Positions 43,571-52,222 of a DNA stretch of 64,000 nt are shown here, in pieces. A model generated the notes under the pieces. That model was not told the DNA's origin. It ran no database searches and saw only the letters and a list, made by a program, of their open reading frames with translations. This stretch comes from F23-D06 sp045600905 (GTDB taxonomy: Bacteria; Bacteroidota; Bacteroidia; Bacteroidales; WCHB1-69). Each line of letters opens with the position of its first letter. Positions within the stretch are counted from its first letter, which is position 1. Made by a program: the position numbers and the translations under genes. The DNA lies in NCBI GenBank assembly GCA_045600905.1, contig JAZRYT010000189.1, positions 62,001-126,000 on the forward strand, written 5' to 3'.

Positions 43571-46500
43571 ATGAAATTATACGTCAAATTGCTGGTTATC
43601 TGTCTGTTCGCATGCACATTCGTGTGTTTGCCGCAGACTGCCCACGCGCAATTCTACAACGGCTCGCAAATCAGCTTCGGCAAAAACCGCGTGCAGCATC
43701 AGAATTTCAACTGGCAGTATATCCGCGCCGAACAGTACGACGTATATTTCTATCCTACCGGCAAAGCCTTGGCCCAATATACTTTCTACAAAGTCCCAGA
43801 ATATATCCGCGAAATCGAAACGCTCCTCAATTACACCTCCCGCAAGAAAATCCAATTCATCGTCTATAACACCCAACAGGACTTCCGAGAGTCAAACTTC
43901 GCGTACGACAACGACGACTTCTACAATCAGGGAGGTATGACGAACATTTACGGTTCCAAAATATACCTCTACTTTGACGGAAATCGCGAACACTTCGACC
44001 GAATGATTCGAAGCGGCCTGATGAACCTGTACGCACACTGGCTCGTGGAAGGCGCCACCGTCGGCTCCAACATTTCCTCCGACTACCTGATGACTGTGTC
44101 CAACTGGTTTTACACCGGGCTTGCCTCCTATTTCGGCAAACACTGGGACAGTGACATCGACGCGCACGTCAAAGACGGCATCCTCACCCAACGCTATGCG
44201 GATTTCGACGAACTCTCTCCTGTGGACGCCACCTACGCCGGACACTCCTTGTGGAAGTATATTGTAGATACGTATGGCGAAAATATCATCGCCAAAATCC
44301 TCTACAGCACTCGCTCCTCCAAAACCATAGAACGCGGTTTCGCATACGCCACGGGACTCAACTATCGCACCCTTCTCGTCAACTGGTACAAATACTACTA
44401 CGTGATGTACAACCCGGACGAGACACGCTCTATGCCCGAAGGGAGCGGCCTCCTCAAACGTCCAAAGGCGCTCCGCGATTACAGCTCTATTCGTTTCTCT
44501 CCAGAAAACGACGATTTCGCCTACGTCACCAACGAAGCCGGACAAATTCGCGTGTGGCTGCGCCCCACCGACAAGAAACATCCAAAATGCATTTTCAGAA
44601 GATATGCCAAAACGGAAGACAATCCGGACCTCACCTTCCCGCTTTTAGCCTGGAATCCCGATGGCGACGTTTTGGGTATGACACTCGAAGATAAAGGACA
44701 CTGCTACTATTATCCTTATAATATTGAAAAGAAAAAATGGGAAAAACGTTTTTTAGTTGATGTTGAGAAAATAACCTCTTGGGAATATTCTCCCGACGGC
44801 AAAATGATGCTGTTCTCCGGATTCAAAAACGGCCAGTCGGACATCTTCATCTACAGCTTTATGTCTCGTTCCTTTCAAAACCTGACCAATGACTTTTATG
44901 ATGATTACAATCCTATCTTTTTAAATCCCAAACAGATAGTTTTCGCTTCCAATCGTAATCGGGATTCCATATTGCTGCAAGACGACTTTATGGAAGCCGT
45001 CCCGCAAAAAAATTACGACCTTTTCCTTTTTAATTACGCCACCAAAGATTCCGCCCTGCTTCGCGTTACCAAAACGCCTTTTGCCAACGAAAGTGACTTG
45101 GTGCGTATTGGAAGACAGCAGATGGTCTTCCTCAGCGACAAAGACGGATTGGTCAATCGATACAGCGCCGTCTTCGACAGTACCATCAGCCGAATAGACA
45201 CAGGCATACATTATGTTTATTACGCTAAGACAAGACCTATGACGGACCGTGCCTACAGCATCTTGGAGCAGGCCTTCGCACCTAACAGCCAAACCATTGC
45301 GGACATCTCGTTAAAGGACAAAGTGAAACGCATTTACTTCTCCTCCTTCGACTTTTCCGACAATGTCGATCTTTCGTCATCTGTCTTTCATAACAAGGTA
45401 CAGCAGGAAGAAGCTCGGCGCACACGAAACCAGTTGGAGAGCGACAGCATCCGAAATGGAGACAAGCCCCAACCTCCCAAACACGGATTTTTCCAAGTTT
45501 ACAGGTCAGGAAAAACTTACAGTAACACATCGGAGACCAAGGATACCACAAATCATATTTCCCAAAAACGGGATGAGTTCCCAATACCGGTTGCCACGGG
45601 TTACCGTGTGCAATACTCCATCAACAAACTCGTCACGCAGGCCGATTTCAGCTTCCTAAACACCTCCTACCAGCAATTTGAGGGAGGCACTTCGCCCATA
45701 TACCTGAACACGGGTTTTAATGCGCTCTTTATGTTGGGCATCAACGACTTGTTCGAGGACCATCGGATTACTGGCGGATTCAGGCTGTCCGTCAACTTGG
45801 AGAACAACGAATTTATGCTCAGCTACGAGGACTTGTCCAAACGTTTAGACCGCCAAATCACGCTATACCGGCAGGCTATCTCTTCCTCCACGAGCGATTT
45901 TCTTTACAGACAGACCAACAACAGTGTTTTCTACATTTTAAAATATCCGTTCAACAAAATCCACAGTTTGCGCTTGACGTTGAACGGGCGCTATGAGACC
46001 AACACCGTGAGGGCATTGAGCGATTATACTTTGCAACGGCCTAATGAACGGCATTTGTGGGCAGGTGTGAAATTGGAATACATTTTCGATTCCTCCAAAG
46101 AAATGTTCACCAACCTGTGGCGCGGCTCCAAAGTCAAACTCTTTGCCGAATACGAGCAGCGTGCGGAAAAAGAGACGCAAAATCTCTTCGTCATCGGGTT
46201 GGACGCACGCAAGTCCTTTAAGCTGTACAAGAATATGACGTTTGCCGTGCGCGCGGCCGCCTCCACCAACATTGGTTCCGCCCGTTTAGTTTATTTTATG
46301 GGCGGCGTGGATAACTGGATTAACGCAAAATTCAACCGCGACATCTGGGTTGACCTCAGTAAGAATTACGCATACCAGACGTTGGCCACCAATATGCGCG
46401 GCTTTTATCAGAATATCCGAAACGGCACATCCTTCGCTTTGCTCAGTGGGGAATTACGCGTGCCCTTTGTGCAGCTGATTGCTGGACATCAGGTTTCCTT

Positions 46501-46792
46501 AGGAATATTTAACTCTATGCAGCTGAACCTTTTCGGCGATATAGGTACAGCGTGGACAGGGTTCACCCCTTATTCAGAAGACAATTGCCTTTACACCAGA
46601 TATGTGACATCCGGGCCCATTACCGCGGTAATCAGACGCCAAGTCGATCCTTTTGTGGGAGGATTCGGTGTCGGACTTAGATTTTCCATCTTGGGTTATT
46701 TCCTCCGCTTCGATTACGCCTGGGGTGTGGAAGACTTCCATATCACCAATAAAAAAGGAATGTTCTCCTTCTCCATCGGCACGGATTTTTAA
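43571..46792 (+). CDS. Outer-membrane protein: peptidase MA-like domain, beta-propeller, Omp85-like barrel
   Basis: 1073 residues from the ATG at 43571, which gives a signal peptide (MKLYVKLLVICLFACTFVCL...). Residues ~35-290 resemble peptidase MA-type domains, but the HExxH helix and the WFxEGLA motif are lost (LMNLYAHWLVEG; WFYTGLASYFG). A TolB-like propeller follows (WEYSPDGKMMLFSGFKNGQS). The last ~350 residues look like an Omp85-type beta-barrel: FGDIGTAWTGF, VGGFGVGLRFSILGYFLRFD, ending FSFSIGTDF with C-terminal Phe. I infer an outer-membrane barrel with a large periplasmic or surface ectodomain. No known function; it stands alone. Confidence 0.75.
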   Translation: MKLYVKLLVICLFACTFVCLPQTAHAQFYNGSQISFGKNRVQHQNFNWQYIRAEQYDVYFYPTGKALAQYTFYKVPEYIREIETLLNYTSRKKIQFIVYNTQQDFRESNFAYDNDDFYNQGGMTNIYGSKIYLYFDGNREHFDRMIRSGLMNLYAHWLVEGATVGSNISSDYLMTVSNWFYTGLASYFGKHWDSDIDAHVKDGILTQRYADFDELSPVDATYAGHSLWKYIVDTYGENIIAKILYSTRSSKTIERGFAYATGLNYRTLLVNWYKYYYVMYNPDETRSMPEGSGLLKRPKALRDYSSIRFSPENDDFAYVTNEAGQIRVWLRPTDKKHPKCIFRRYAKTEDNPDLTFPLLAWNPDGDVLGMTLEDKGHCYYYPYNIEKKKWEKRFLVDVEKITSWEYSPDGKMMLFSGFKNGQSDIFIYSFMSRSFQNLTNDFYDDYNPIFLNPKQIVFASNRNRDSILLQDDFMEAVPQKNYDLFLFNYATKDSALLRVTKTPFANESDLVRIGRQQMVFLSDKDGLVNRYSAVFDSTISRIDTGIHYVYYAKTRPMTDRAYSILEQAFAPNSQTIADISLKDKVKRIYFSSFDFSDNVDLSSSVFHNKVQQEEARRTRNQLESDSIRNGDKPQPPKHGFFQVYRSGKTYSNTSETKDTTNHISQKRDEFPIPVATGYRVQYSINKLVTQADFSFLNTSYQQFEGGTSPIYLNTGFNALFMLGINDLFEDHRITGGFRLSVNLENNEFMLSYEDLSKRLDRQITLYRQAISSSTSDFLYRQTNNSVFYILKYPFNKIHSLRLTLNGRYETNTVRALSDYTLQRPNERHLWAGVKLEYIFDSSKEMFTNLWRGSKVKLFAEYEQRAEKETQNLFVIGLDARKSFKLYKNMTFAVRAAASTNIGSARLVYFMGGVDNWINAKFNRDIWVDLSKNYAYQTLATNMRGFYQNIRNGTSFALLSGELRVPFVQLIAGHQVSLGIFNSMQLNLFGDIGTAWTGFTPYSEDNCLYTRYVTSGPITAVIRRQVDPFVGGFGVGLRFSILGYFLRFDYAWGVEDFHITNKKGMFSFSIGTDF

Positions 46793-46883
46793 TAATTCAA
46801 GTTCCACAAGGGAAGTTAAAAATACAAAGAAGCAACTACTGCAACACCTTCGTTTCTTAATTTATTGTTCTTAATTTCTCCCA

Positions 46884-47087
46884 TTATTCATTCTGACTCT
46901 GCAACAGTATTCCGCCTCTGTCAACGGCATACTGGCGGATTTGCTGTGCTTTTTCCGTGTCACTCTTGAAGTGGAGGGCGGCTCTAACTGTCGGATACGA
47001 CACATCTAATGCTGCCATAATCTGCTTGTGCAGACCGTGATCAACGATGATCTGTTTGATTTGATTCTTATTGTCTTCTTTTTTCAT
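46884..47087 (-). CDS. Small putative helix-turn-helix protein
   Basis: 67 residues. The segment HKQIMAALDVSYPTVRAALHF has helix-turn-helix character (an ALxVSxxTV turn), followed by a second helix pair. No family name can be given. Its start overlaps the stop of the preceding small gene (ATGA), so the two are coupled. It is convergent with the barrel-protein gene across 91 nt, in which I see no terminator. A role as DNA-binding regulator is inference. Confidence 0.6.
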   Translation of the reverse strand: MKKEDNKNQIKQIIVDHGLHKQIMAALDVSYPTVRAALHFKSDTEKAQQIRQYAVDRGGILLQSQNE

Positions 47088-47371
47088 TGTTGATGTTTAT
47101 TTCGACGGATGCAGGAACAAAGTTCTTCCAAACCAGCCTCTTGTTGCCTCAATTCTATGTGTGCTTTTATAGACGTAAAACTTGACATACTACATTTTTC
47201 TTTCAAGATTTCCGTGAGATGCGATTTTCCGAAATCCGTGGTACGGATTTTCCGCGCAATGCAAAAATCCTGTTCGCGAACATCCATGATATAGCGTAAC
47301 GCGAAGTCCGTCTGCATCCGCGACAAGAGCATAGGGACGAACATCAGTAGTAAAATAAAGATCTTTTCCAT
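47084..47371 (-). CDS. Small hypothetical protein, partner of the HTH-like protein
   Basis: 95 residues with a hydrophobic N-terminus (MEKIFILLLMFVPMLLSR), which could be a signal anchor, then a charged soluble part (FALRYIMDVREQDFCIARKI, KSHLTEILKEKC) with four Cys. Starting at the internal Met19 would give a soluble 77-residue protein; I cannot decide. No family recognised. It follows a ~270-nt leader with the hairpin at 47456-47569 and a -7 box at 47650. Confidence 0.5.
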   Translation of the reverse strand: MEKIFILLLMFVPMLLSRMQTDFALRYIMDVREQDFCIARKIRTTDFGKSHLTEILKEKCSMSSFTSIKAHIELRQQEAGLEELCSCIRRNKHQQ

Positions 47372-47455
47372 TATATTGTGTGTTTTGTTTTTTCAAGTTT
47401 TTGCTTTTCCAAAATTCACACAATAAAAAATCGTGAACTAACTTTTTTTCTGAAA

Positions 47456-47569
47456 GTGAGGTTCTAGACTACCTAAGCACAAGAAAAAGAAAAGCCCACG
47501 ATATAAACGTAGGCATTTCTACTAATCTTCTTTGTGCTTATTTTGAAATTGTCTAGATTTCACTCTCAC
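47456..47569 (-). other. Large imperfect hairpin, candidate structured leader or ncRNA
   Basis: Nested complementary pairs around one centre: GTGAG (47456-47460)/CTCAC (47565-47569), TCTAGAC (47463-47469)/GTCTAGA (47551-47557), AAGCACAA (47475-47482)/TTGTGCTT (47532-47539), and apical GCCCACG (47494-47500)/CGTAGGC (47508-47514). The apical arm read on the minus strand is followed by TTTTCTTTTTC, terminator-like. The 365-nt gene-free gap 47372-47736 contains this and the -7 box at 47650. Could be a regulatory leader, a small RNA, or a MITE with inverted ends. Confidence 0.6.
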
Positions 47570-47649
47570 AAAAGAAAAGCAAAAACGCTTTTATAAATGT
47601 ATATTTTTAATTGTTTTCCAACCTATAGGCTATAAATTTTAAAAGGTGA

Positions 47650-47657
47650 CAAAAATA
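47650..47657 (-). promoter_or_regulatory. -7 element upstream of the hairpin-led small operon
   Basis: TATTTTTG on the minus strand followed by TCACC. A start near 47643 would give a ~270-nt leader containing the hairpin. Confidence 0.5.
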
Positions 47658-47736
47658 CATTATTTTCTGACTTTGACAGCATCTATACGTTTTTTTTATA
47701 AAAGTGTTTAGAATAACGTATGGTTTAAATCAAGAC

Positions 47737-48612
47737 TTATTTACCAGCAATGGGGCTATAGACCTCTTTCATCGTAATCATTTTATAGAGCAACGTGGCT
47801 GCCAAAACATCGGACACGTAGTTGCCTTCTTGCGGGCAAAGTTCCACGATGTCGAAGCCGACGACGTTTCTGTTTTTGAACACGCTGTCCAAGAACTTCA
47901 ACGTCGGGTACCACTGCAATCCGCCGGGTAGCGGCGTGCCGGTCGCCGGAAGTATGGAAGGATCCAAACCGTCCAAATCGAACGTGATATAGACATTGTC
48001 CGTAAGGCGGTTCAATGCGGGCTGCATCCATTTCTCATTGTCGAAGATATGGTGCGCATAAAAAATGTTCTCCGGCACAATGTTGTGTTGTTCTTCGGTG
48101 CAGACATTGCGGATGCCGACCTGAACAACCCGTGCAAAGTCCTGTGCGCGGCGCATCACACAAGCGTGATTGTAGATGGAGTTATGATAGTCGTCGCGGA
48201 GGTCTGCGTGCGCATCAATCTGTAAAACGGTGAGATTCTTGTACTGTTCGCTCATCGCTTTGATGGCGCCCACAGATACGGAATGTTCGCCACCAATCAT
48301 CGCAATCTGCTTGCCCATCTGCTGATAATGACGGACTCTGTCATAAACAGACTGCACCATCGTGTCGGGTGTTGTGAAATCATAATTGTGGTGGTCCGTA
48401 TAGATACCGGCGTTGCAGGCTTCGCATTCGTATTGTACATCATAGAGTTCCAGACTGTCGGAGGCATTGAGGATTGCCTGCGGGCCTTTGTCCGCGCCTT
48501 TCACAAAAGTACTCGTGCCATCATACGGCACCGTCAGTAGGACAAAACGAGCGGATTCCAGTGTAAGGAATTCGTCGTCCATATCCATAAAATGGTTCAT
48601 CTGTTTTATCAT
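47737..48612 (-). CDS. speB: Agmatinase / arginase-family ureohydrolase
   Basis: 291 residues. Manganese-binding motifs are complete: GGEHS, DAHADLRD and FDLDGLDPS, the last followed by TGTPLPGGL. It most likely hydrolyses agmatine to putrescine and urea; arginase or formiminoglutamase cannot be excluded by eye. The start overlaps the uvrA stop by one base, so it is translated with uvrA despite unrelated function. Confidence 0.88.
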   Translation of the reverse strand: MIKQMNHFMDMDDEFLTLESARFVLLTVPYDGTSTFVKGADKGPQAILNASDSLELYDVQYECEACNAGIYTDHHNYDFTTPDTMVQSVYDRVRHYQQMGKQIAMIGGEHSVSVGAIKAMSEQYKNLTVLQIDAHADLRDDYHNSIYNHACVMRRAQDFARVVQVGIRNVCTEEQHNIVPENIFYAHHIFDNEKWMQPALNRLTDNVYITFDLDGLDPSILPATGTPLPGGLQWYPTLKFLDSVFKNRNVVGFDIVELCPQEGNYVSDVLAATLLYKMITMKEVYSPIAGK

Positions 48613-51443
48613 TACTTCAATTCTTTAGCTAAAAATTTGGCGGTAAAGCCGACTTTTTTCTTGACAATCTGCTCCGGCGTCCCTACGGCGAGCACTTCGC
48701 CTCCGGCGCGTCCGCCTTCCGGTCCCATATCGATTATCCAATCGGCCATCTTGATGACATCCATATTGTGTTCGATGACAATCACCGTATTGCCGCGTTC
48801 CACCAATTGGTTCAGGACATTCAGCAATATGGCGATATCGTGGAAATGGAGTCCCGTGGTGGGTTCGTCCAAAATATAAACGGTATGTCCGGTTTCTTTT
48901 TTGGACAGCTCGGAAGCCAATTTCACGCGTTGCGCCTCGCCACCGGAAAGCGTAGTGGAGGATTGTCCCAAACGAAGATAACCCAAGCCCACATCAGCCA
49001 TCGTCTTGAGTGGTTGCACGATGGAAGGAATATTTTCAAAAAATTCAATGGCATGCTCGATATCCATTTCCAGCACATCATTGATGGATTTTCCCTTGTA
49101 ACGAACTTCAAGAGTCTCGTTGTTATAGCGTTTGCCGCCACACTTTTCGCACGAGACATACACATCCGGGAGGAAGTTCATCTCGATGGTTTGGACACCG
49201 GCACCTTTGCATTCCTCACAACGCCCGCCAGGAACATTGAAGGAAAAACGTCCGGGTTTATAACCTCTGATTTTGGATTCCGGAAGCTCGGTGAAAAGCT
49301 TGCGGATGTCGTCAAACACACCCACGTAGGTGACGGGGTTGGAACGAGGCGTACGTCCAATTGGCTGTTGGTTGATTTCAATAATTTTATCGACGAAGTC
49401 CAATCCGACAATTTCCTCGTAAGCCAAAGGTTTTTTTTCGGAGTGGTAAATATATTGATTCAGAATGGGATAGAGCGTCTCGTTGATGAGCGTGGATTTT
49501 CCACTACCTGACACGCCCGTCACACAAATGAATGTTCCAAGCGGAAATTCCACGGTGACGTTTTTCAAATTGTTGCCTTTTGCGCCAATAATGGTCAAGG
49601 ATTCGCCATTGCCTTTCCTACGCTGTTTGGGCACCTCGATTTTTTTGCGGCCGGTAAGGTAGTCTGCTGTCAGGGACTGTGTTTTGATGATTTCATCATA
49701 CGTGCCGCACGCCATAATCTGACCGCCGTTCTCACCTGCCGCGGGTCCGACATCTACGATGTAGTCGGCCGCCTCCATCATATCGCGGTCGTGCTCGACC
49801 ACTATCACGCTGTTACCCAAGTCGCGCAAATCCTTGAGCGACTGAATAAGCAGCTGGTTGTCGCGCTGGTGCAGCCCGATACTCGGCTCATCCAAGATGT
49901 ACATCACATTGACGAGCTGCGAACTGATTTGCGTGGCCAGGCGGATGCGCTGTGCCTCTCCACCAGACAAGGATGCGGAGGAACGATCCAATGACAAATA
50001 CTGGATGCCGACATTGCACAGGAATTGGAGCCTGAAACTGATTTCGCGAAGGATTTCAGATGCGATGCGTTTTTGCGTGGCATTGAGTTTCTTGGGCAGA
50101 TGCTCTATCCACTCACTCAGCTCTGAAATGTCCAAATGTGCCAGTTCCGCAATATTTTTTCCATCCAAGCGGAAATGCAGTGACTCTTTTTTCAGGCGCG
50201 CGCCGTGACATTCCGGACAAGGCTCCATATTCACAAACTGGTTGACCCATTTGCGCAAAGAGGCTGGCATATTGTCGCCGCTGAGGTTCTGGATATAGTT
50301 GATAACGCCCTCAAAAGATTTCTTGATAGGTGCAAGACCCGAATACTCACGCTTGACGTGAAGAAGTTCCGGTGAGCCATACAGCACCAAATTCAGATTC
50401 TGTTCCGACAGCTCATTGATGGGGTCGGAAAGAGAAAAGTGATATTTTTCGGCAAGCGCGTCCAATTCTCTAAAAAGCAGCGTGTTTTTGTATTCGCCGA
50501 TGGCAACGATACCACCTTTTTTGATTGACTTGGACGGATCAGGGATGATTTTTTTGAGGTCGATTTCCGACACGGTGCCCAACCCGCCGCAATGTTCGCA
50601 AGCCCCGTATGGCGAATTGAACGAAAACGTGTTCGGTTCCGGTTCGGGATACGAGATTCCCGTCGTCGGGCACATCAGGAACTTACTGTAGTTTTTCACC
50701 TCGTTGGTGTCGTTGTCGATAATCATAATGGCGCCTTTGCCATATTTCATCGCAATATGCACACTGTTGGCCAGTCGAATCTTTGAAAATTCCGTCACGT
50801 TAAGGGTGTCTATCGCCAACTCTATATCGTGGATTTTGTATCGATCGACCTGCATATTGAGCATTATTTTGCGCATCACGCCGTCAATGCGGACACGTGT
50901 AAATCCCTGTTTGCGAATGTTTTCGAAAAGTTCCTTATAGTGACCTTTACGTCTTCTGACCACAGGAGCCAAAATGGAGATGTACTTTCCATCGTAACGA
51001 TTGAGGATCAGCTCGATAAGTTCCTTTTCGGTATAGTGAACCATTTTTTCCTGCGTGTTGTAGGAGTAGGCATCAGCCACGCGGGCAAAGAGCAGACGCA
51101 GAAAGTCATAGACCTCCGTAATGGTACCCACTGTGGAGCGGGGGTTTTTGTTGACGGTTTTCTGTTCGATGGAAATCACAGGGTTGAGCCCGGAAATCTT
51201 ATCTACGTCTGGGTGCTCGAGGTTGCCGATGAAATGGCGGGCATACGCGGAAAACGTGTCCATATAGCGGCGTTGCCCTTCAGCGTAAATCGTGTCAAAT
51301 GCCAGGGAAGACTTTCCACTGCCGCTCAAGCCGGTAATTACCGCCAACTTCTGTTGCGGGATGGTGATAGAGATGTTTTTCAAATTATTTTCACGCGCAC
51401 CGGAAACGACGAGCGAATCTTCAGCAAAAATATTGTCTTCCAT
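48612..51443 (-). CDS. uvrA: Excinuclease ABC subunit A
   Basis: 943 residues from the ATG at 51443 (MEDNIFAEDSLVVSGAREN); an upstream in-frame extension crosses the promoter and is rejected. Two ABC ATPase modules are seen: TGLSGSGKSSLAFDTIYAEG then LSGGEAQRIRLATQISS with DEPSIGLHQRD, and TGVSGSGKSTLINETLYP then LSGGEAQRVKLASELS with DEPTTGLH. Zinc cysteines occur in CEHCGG and CEECKGAG / CEKCGG. DNA damage recognition in nucleotide excision repair. Its -7 box sits in a ~100-bp direct repeat shared with the toxin-antitoxin promoter. Confidence 0.97.
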   Translation of the reverse strand: MEDNIFAEDSLVVSGARENNLKNISITIPQQKLAVITGLSGSGKSSLAFDTIYAEGQRRYMDTFSAYARHFIGNLEHPDVDKISGLNPVISIEQKTVNKNPRSTVGTITEVYDFLRLLFARVADAYSYNTQEKMVHYTEKELIELILNRYDGKYISILAPVVRRRKGHYKELFENIRKQGFTRVRIDGVMRKIMLNMQVDRYKIHDIELAIDTLNVTEFSKIRLANSVHIAMKYGKGAIMIIDNDTNEVKNYSKFLMCPTTGISYPEPEPNTFSFNSPYGACEHCGGLGTVSEIDLKKIIPDPSKSIKKGGIVAIGEYKNTLLFRELDALAEKYHFSLSDPINELSEQNLNLVLYGSPELLHVKREYSGLAPIKKSFEGVINYIQNLSGDNMPASLRKWVNQFVNMEPCPECHGARLKKESLHFRLDGKNIAELAHLDISELSEWIEHLPKKLNATQKRIASEILREISFRLQFLCNVGIQYLSLDRSSASLSGGEAQRIRLATQISSQLVNVMYILDEPSIGLHQRDNQLLIQSLKDLRDLGNSVIVVEHDRDMMEAADYIVDVGPAAGENGGQIMACGTYDEIIKTQSLTADYLTGRKKIEVPKQRRKGNGESLTIIGAKGNNLKNVTVEFPLGTFICVTGVSGSGKSTLINETLYPILNQYIYHSEKKPLAYEEIVGLDFVDKIIEINQQPIGRTPRSNPVTYVGVFDDIRKLFTELPESKIRGYKPGRFSFNVPGGRCEECKGAGVQTIEMNFLPDVYVSCEKCGGKRYNNETLEVRYKGKSINDVLEMDIEHAIEFFENIPSIVQPLKTMADVGLGYLRLGQSSTTLSGGEAQRVKLASELSKKETGHTVYILDEPTTGLHFHDIAILLNVLNQLVERGNTVIVIEHNMDVIKMADWIIDMGPEGGRAGGEVLAVGTPEQIVKKKVGFTAKFLAKELK

Positions 51444-51475
51444 TAATTTAAAGGTATTAGCAAGCCCCGAAAAAG

Positions 51476-51574
51476 AGGGCCGCAAAGATACAAAAATTAA
51501 TTCGACAATGCGGTAGTTCAACAATGTGGTTTGGAGCAGCGCAGGGAAAAATATTTCGCCCGTTGGTGAAGGAA
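51476..51574. repeat. Direct repeat copy A flanking the toxin-antitoxin module
   Basis: About 99 nt, nearly the same as 52084-52183 (first ~60 nt differ at one position). It includes the uvrA -7 box. The two copies bracket the YafQ-type module. Confidence 0.85.
51483..51490 (-). promoter_or_regulatory. -7 element of uvrA-speB
   Basis: TATCTTTG on the minus strand followed by CGGCCC, 40 nt before the uvrA ATG. Lies in direct repeat copy A. Confidence 0.6.
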
Positions 51575-51586
51575 TGGGGATTTTAT

Positions 51587-51865
51587 TTAAAACAGGTCGG
51601 AATGGCTGCCAGTACTTAACATTAATAGAATCAATTCATCATCAAATTGTTGCCAAATCAGAAGCCAGTCGGGTTGGATATGACATTCCCACGTGTTGTT
51701 ACTTTTGGTGCCAGCGAGTTTGTGTGGTTTATACACAGCAGGTAAAGAACCGGTATCTGCCAATATGGAAATTGCTGCTTTTAATTTTTCTATAGGTAGA
51801 TGTCGCTTATGGCAAAGTTTAAGATCTCTGTTAAATTGGTTGGTCGTACGAATACTATATTTCAT
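51587..51865 (-). CDS. yafQ: YafQ-type mRNA interferase toxin
   Basis: 92 residues, the size of YafQ/RelE toxins. The YafQ residue set is present: His48 in YKPHKL, His62, Asp66 and Trp67 in ECHIQPDWLLIW, His88 and Phe92 in GSHSDLF. Such toxins cut mRNA at the ribosome. Overlaps the antitoxin gene by 11 nt, second in the operon, as is usual. Gene symbol given by similarity only. Confidence 0.9.
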   Translation of the reverse strand: MKYSIRTTNQFNRDLKLCHKRHLPIEKLKAAISILADTGSLPAVYKPHKLAGTKSNNTWECHIQPDWLLIWQQFDDELILLMLSTGSHSDLF

Positions 51866-52070
51866 CGTTCAGCACTGTGTCAAAAAGTTCGTCAACATTT
51901 TCCCATTTTGAAACTCGGTCAGCAGCCACATCTTCCAACGCTAATTCGAGACTTCCTTTCTTTTTGCGCTTCGGCGTAGTTTTTACTGTAACACCAGCAA
52001 TATTGCTCAATACTTTTCGCAAACTGGGAAGTATGCTATCGTTTTCAACAGTTAATATTAATTCGGTCAT
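51855..52070 (-). CDS. Antitoxin of the YafQ-type module
   Basis: 71 residues from the ATG at 52070 (MTELILTVENDSILPSL); the longer frame upstream runs through the repeat and promoter and is rejected. It has an N-terminal segment that could form a ribbon, a basic middle (TPKRKKKGS) and an acidic, helical C-terminus (SKWENVDELFDTVLND) suited to wrap the toxin. It is not a clear DinJ by eye; antitoxin role rests on its place ahead of, and overlap with, the toxin gene. Confidence 0.8.
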   Translation of the reverse strand: MTELILTVENDSILPSLRKVLSNIAGVTVKTTPKRKKKGSLELALEDVAADRVSKWENVDELFDTVLNDEI

Positions 52071-52083
52071 AGTTGTGTTTTTT

Positions 52084-52183
52084 AGGGCCGCAAAGATACA
52101 AAAATTAATTCGACAATGCGGTAATTCAACAATGTGGTTTGGAGTAAAGCTGAGGAAAATATTTCGTCCGTTGGTGACAGGAA
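52084..52183. repeat. Direct repeat copy B flanking the toxin-antitoxin module
   Basis: Matches 51476-51574 over ~100 nt, with the promoter box at the same relative place. It is the promoter region of the antitoxin gene and lies just after the 3' end of the oxidoreductase gene. Confidence 0.85.
52091..52098 (-). promoter_or_regulatory. -7 element of the toxin-antitoxin operon
   Basis: TATCTTTG on the minus strand followed by CGGCCC, 20 nt before the antitoxin ATG; a copy of the uvrA element. Confidence 0.6.
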
Positions 52184-52222
52184 AAAAAGCTTGACTTGCG
52201 GCTGGAATGCCGAAAAGACCTA

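Noticed and set aside
43892..44581. Minus-strand open frame opposite the barrel-protein gene
   Set aside because: Val/His-rich antisense shadow; the plus-strand protein has signal peptide and domain structure.
47456..47569. Integron attC site
   Set aside because: The long imperfect palindrome has the right size, but no RYYYAAC/GTTRRRY core sites are at the ends and there is no integrase or cassette array.
47456..47569. CRISPR repeat or tracrRNA-like element
   Set aside because: Only one copy, no spacers and no cas gene in the window.
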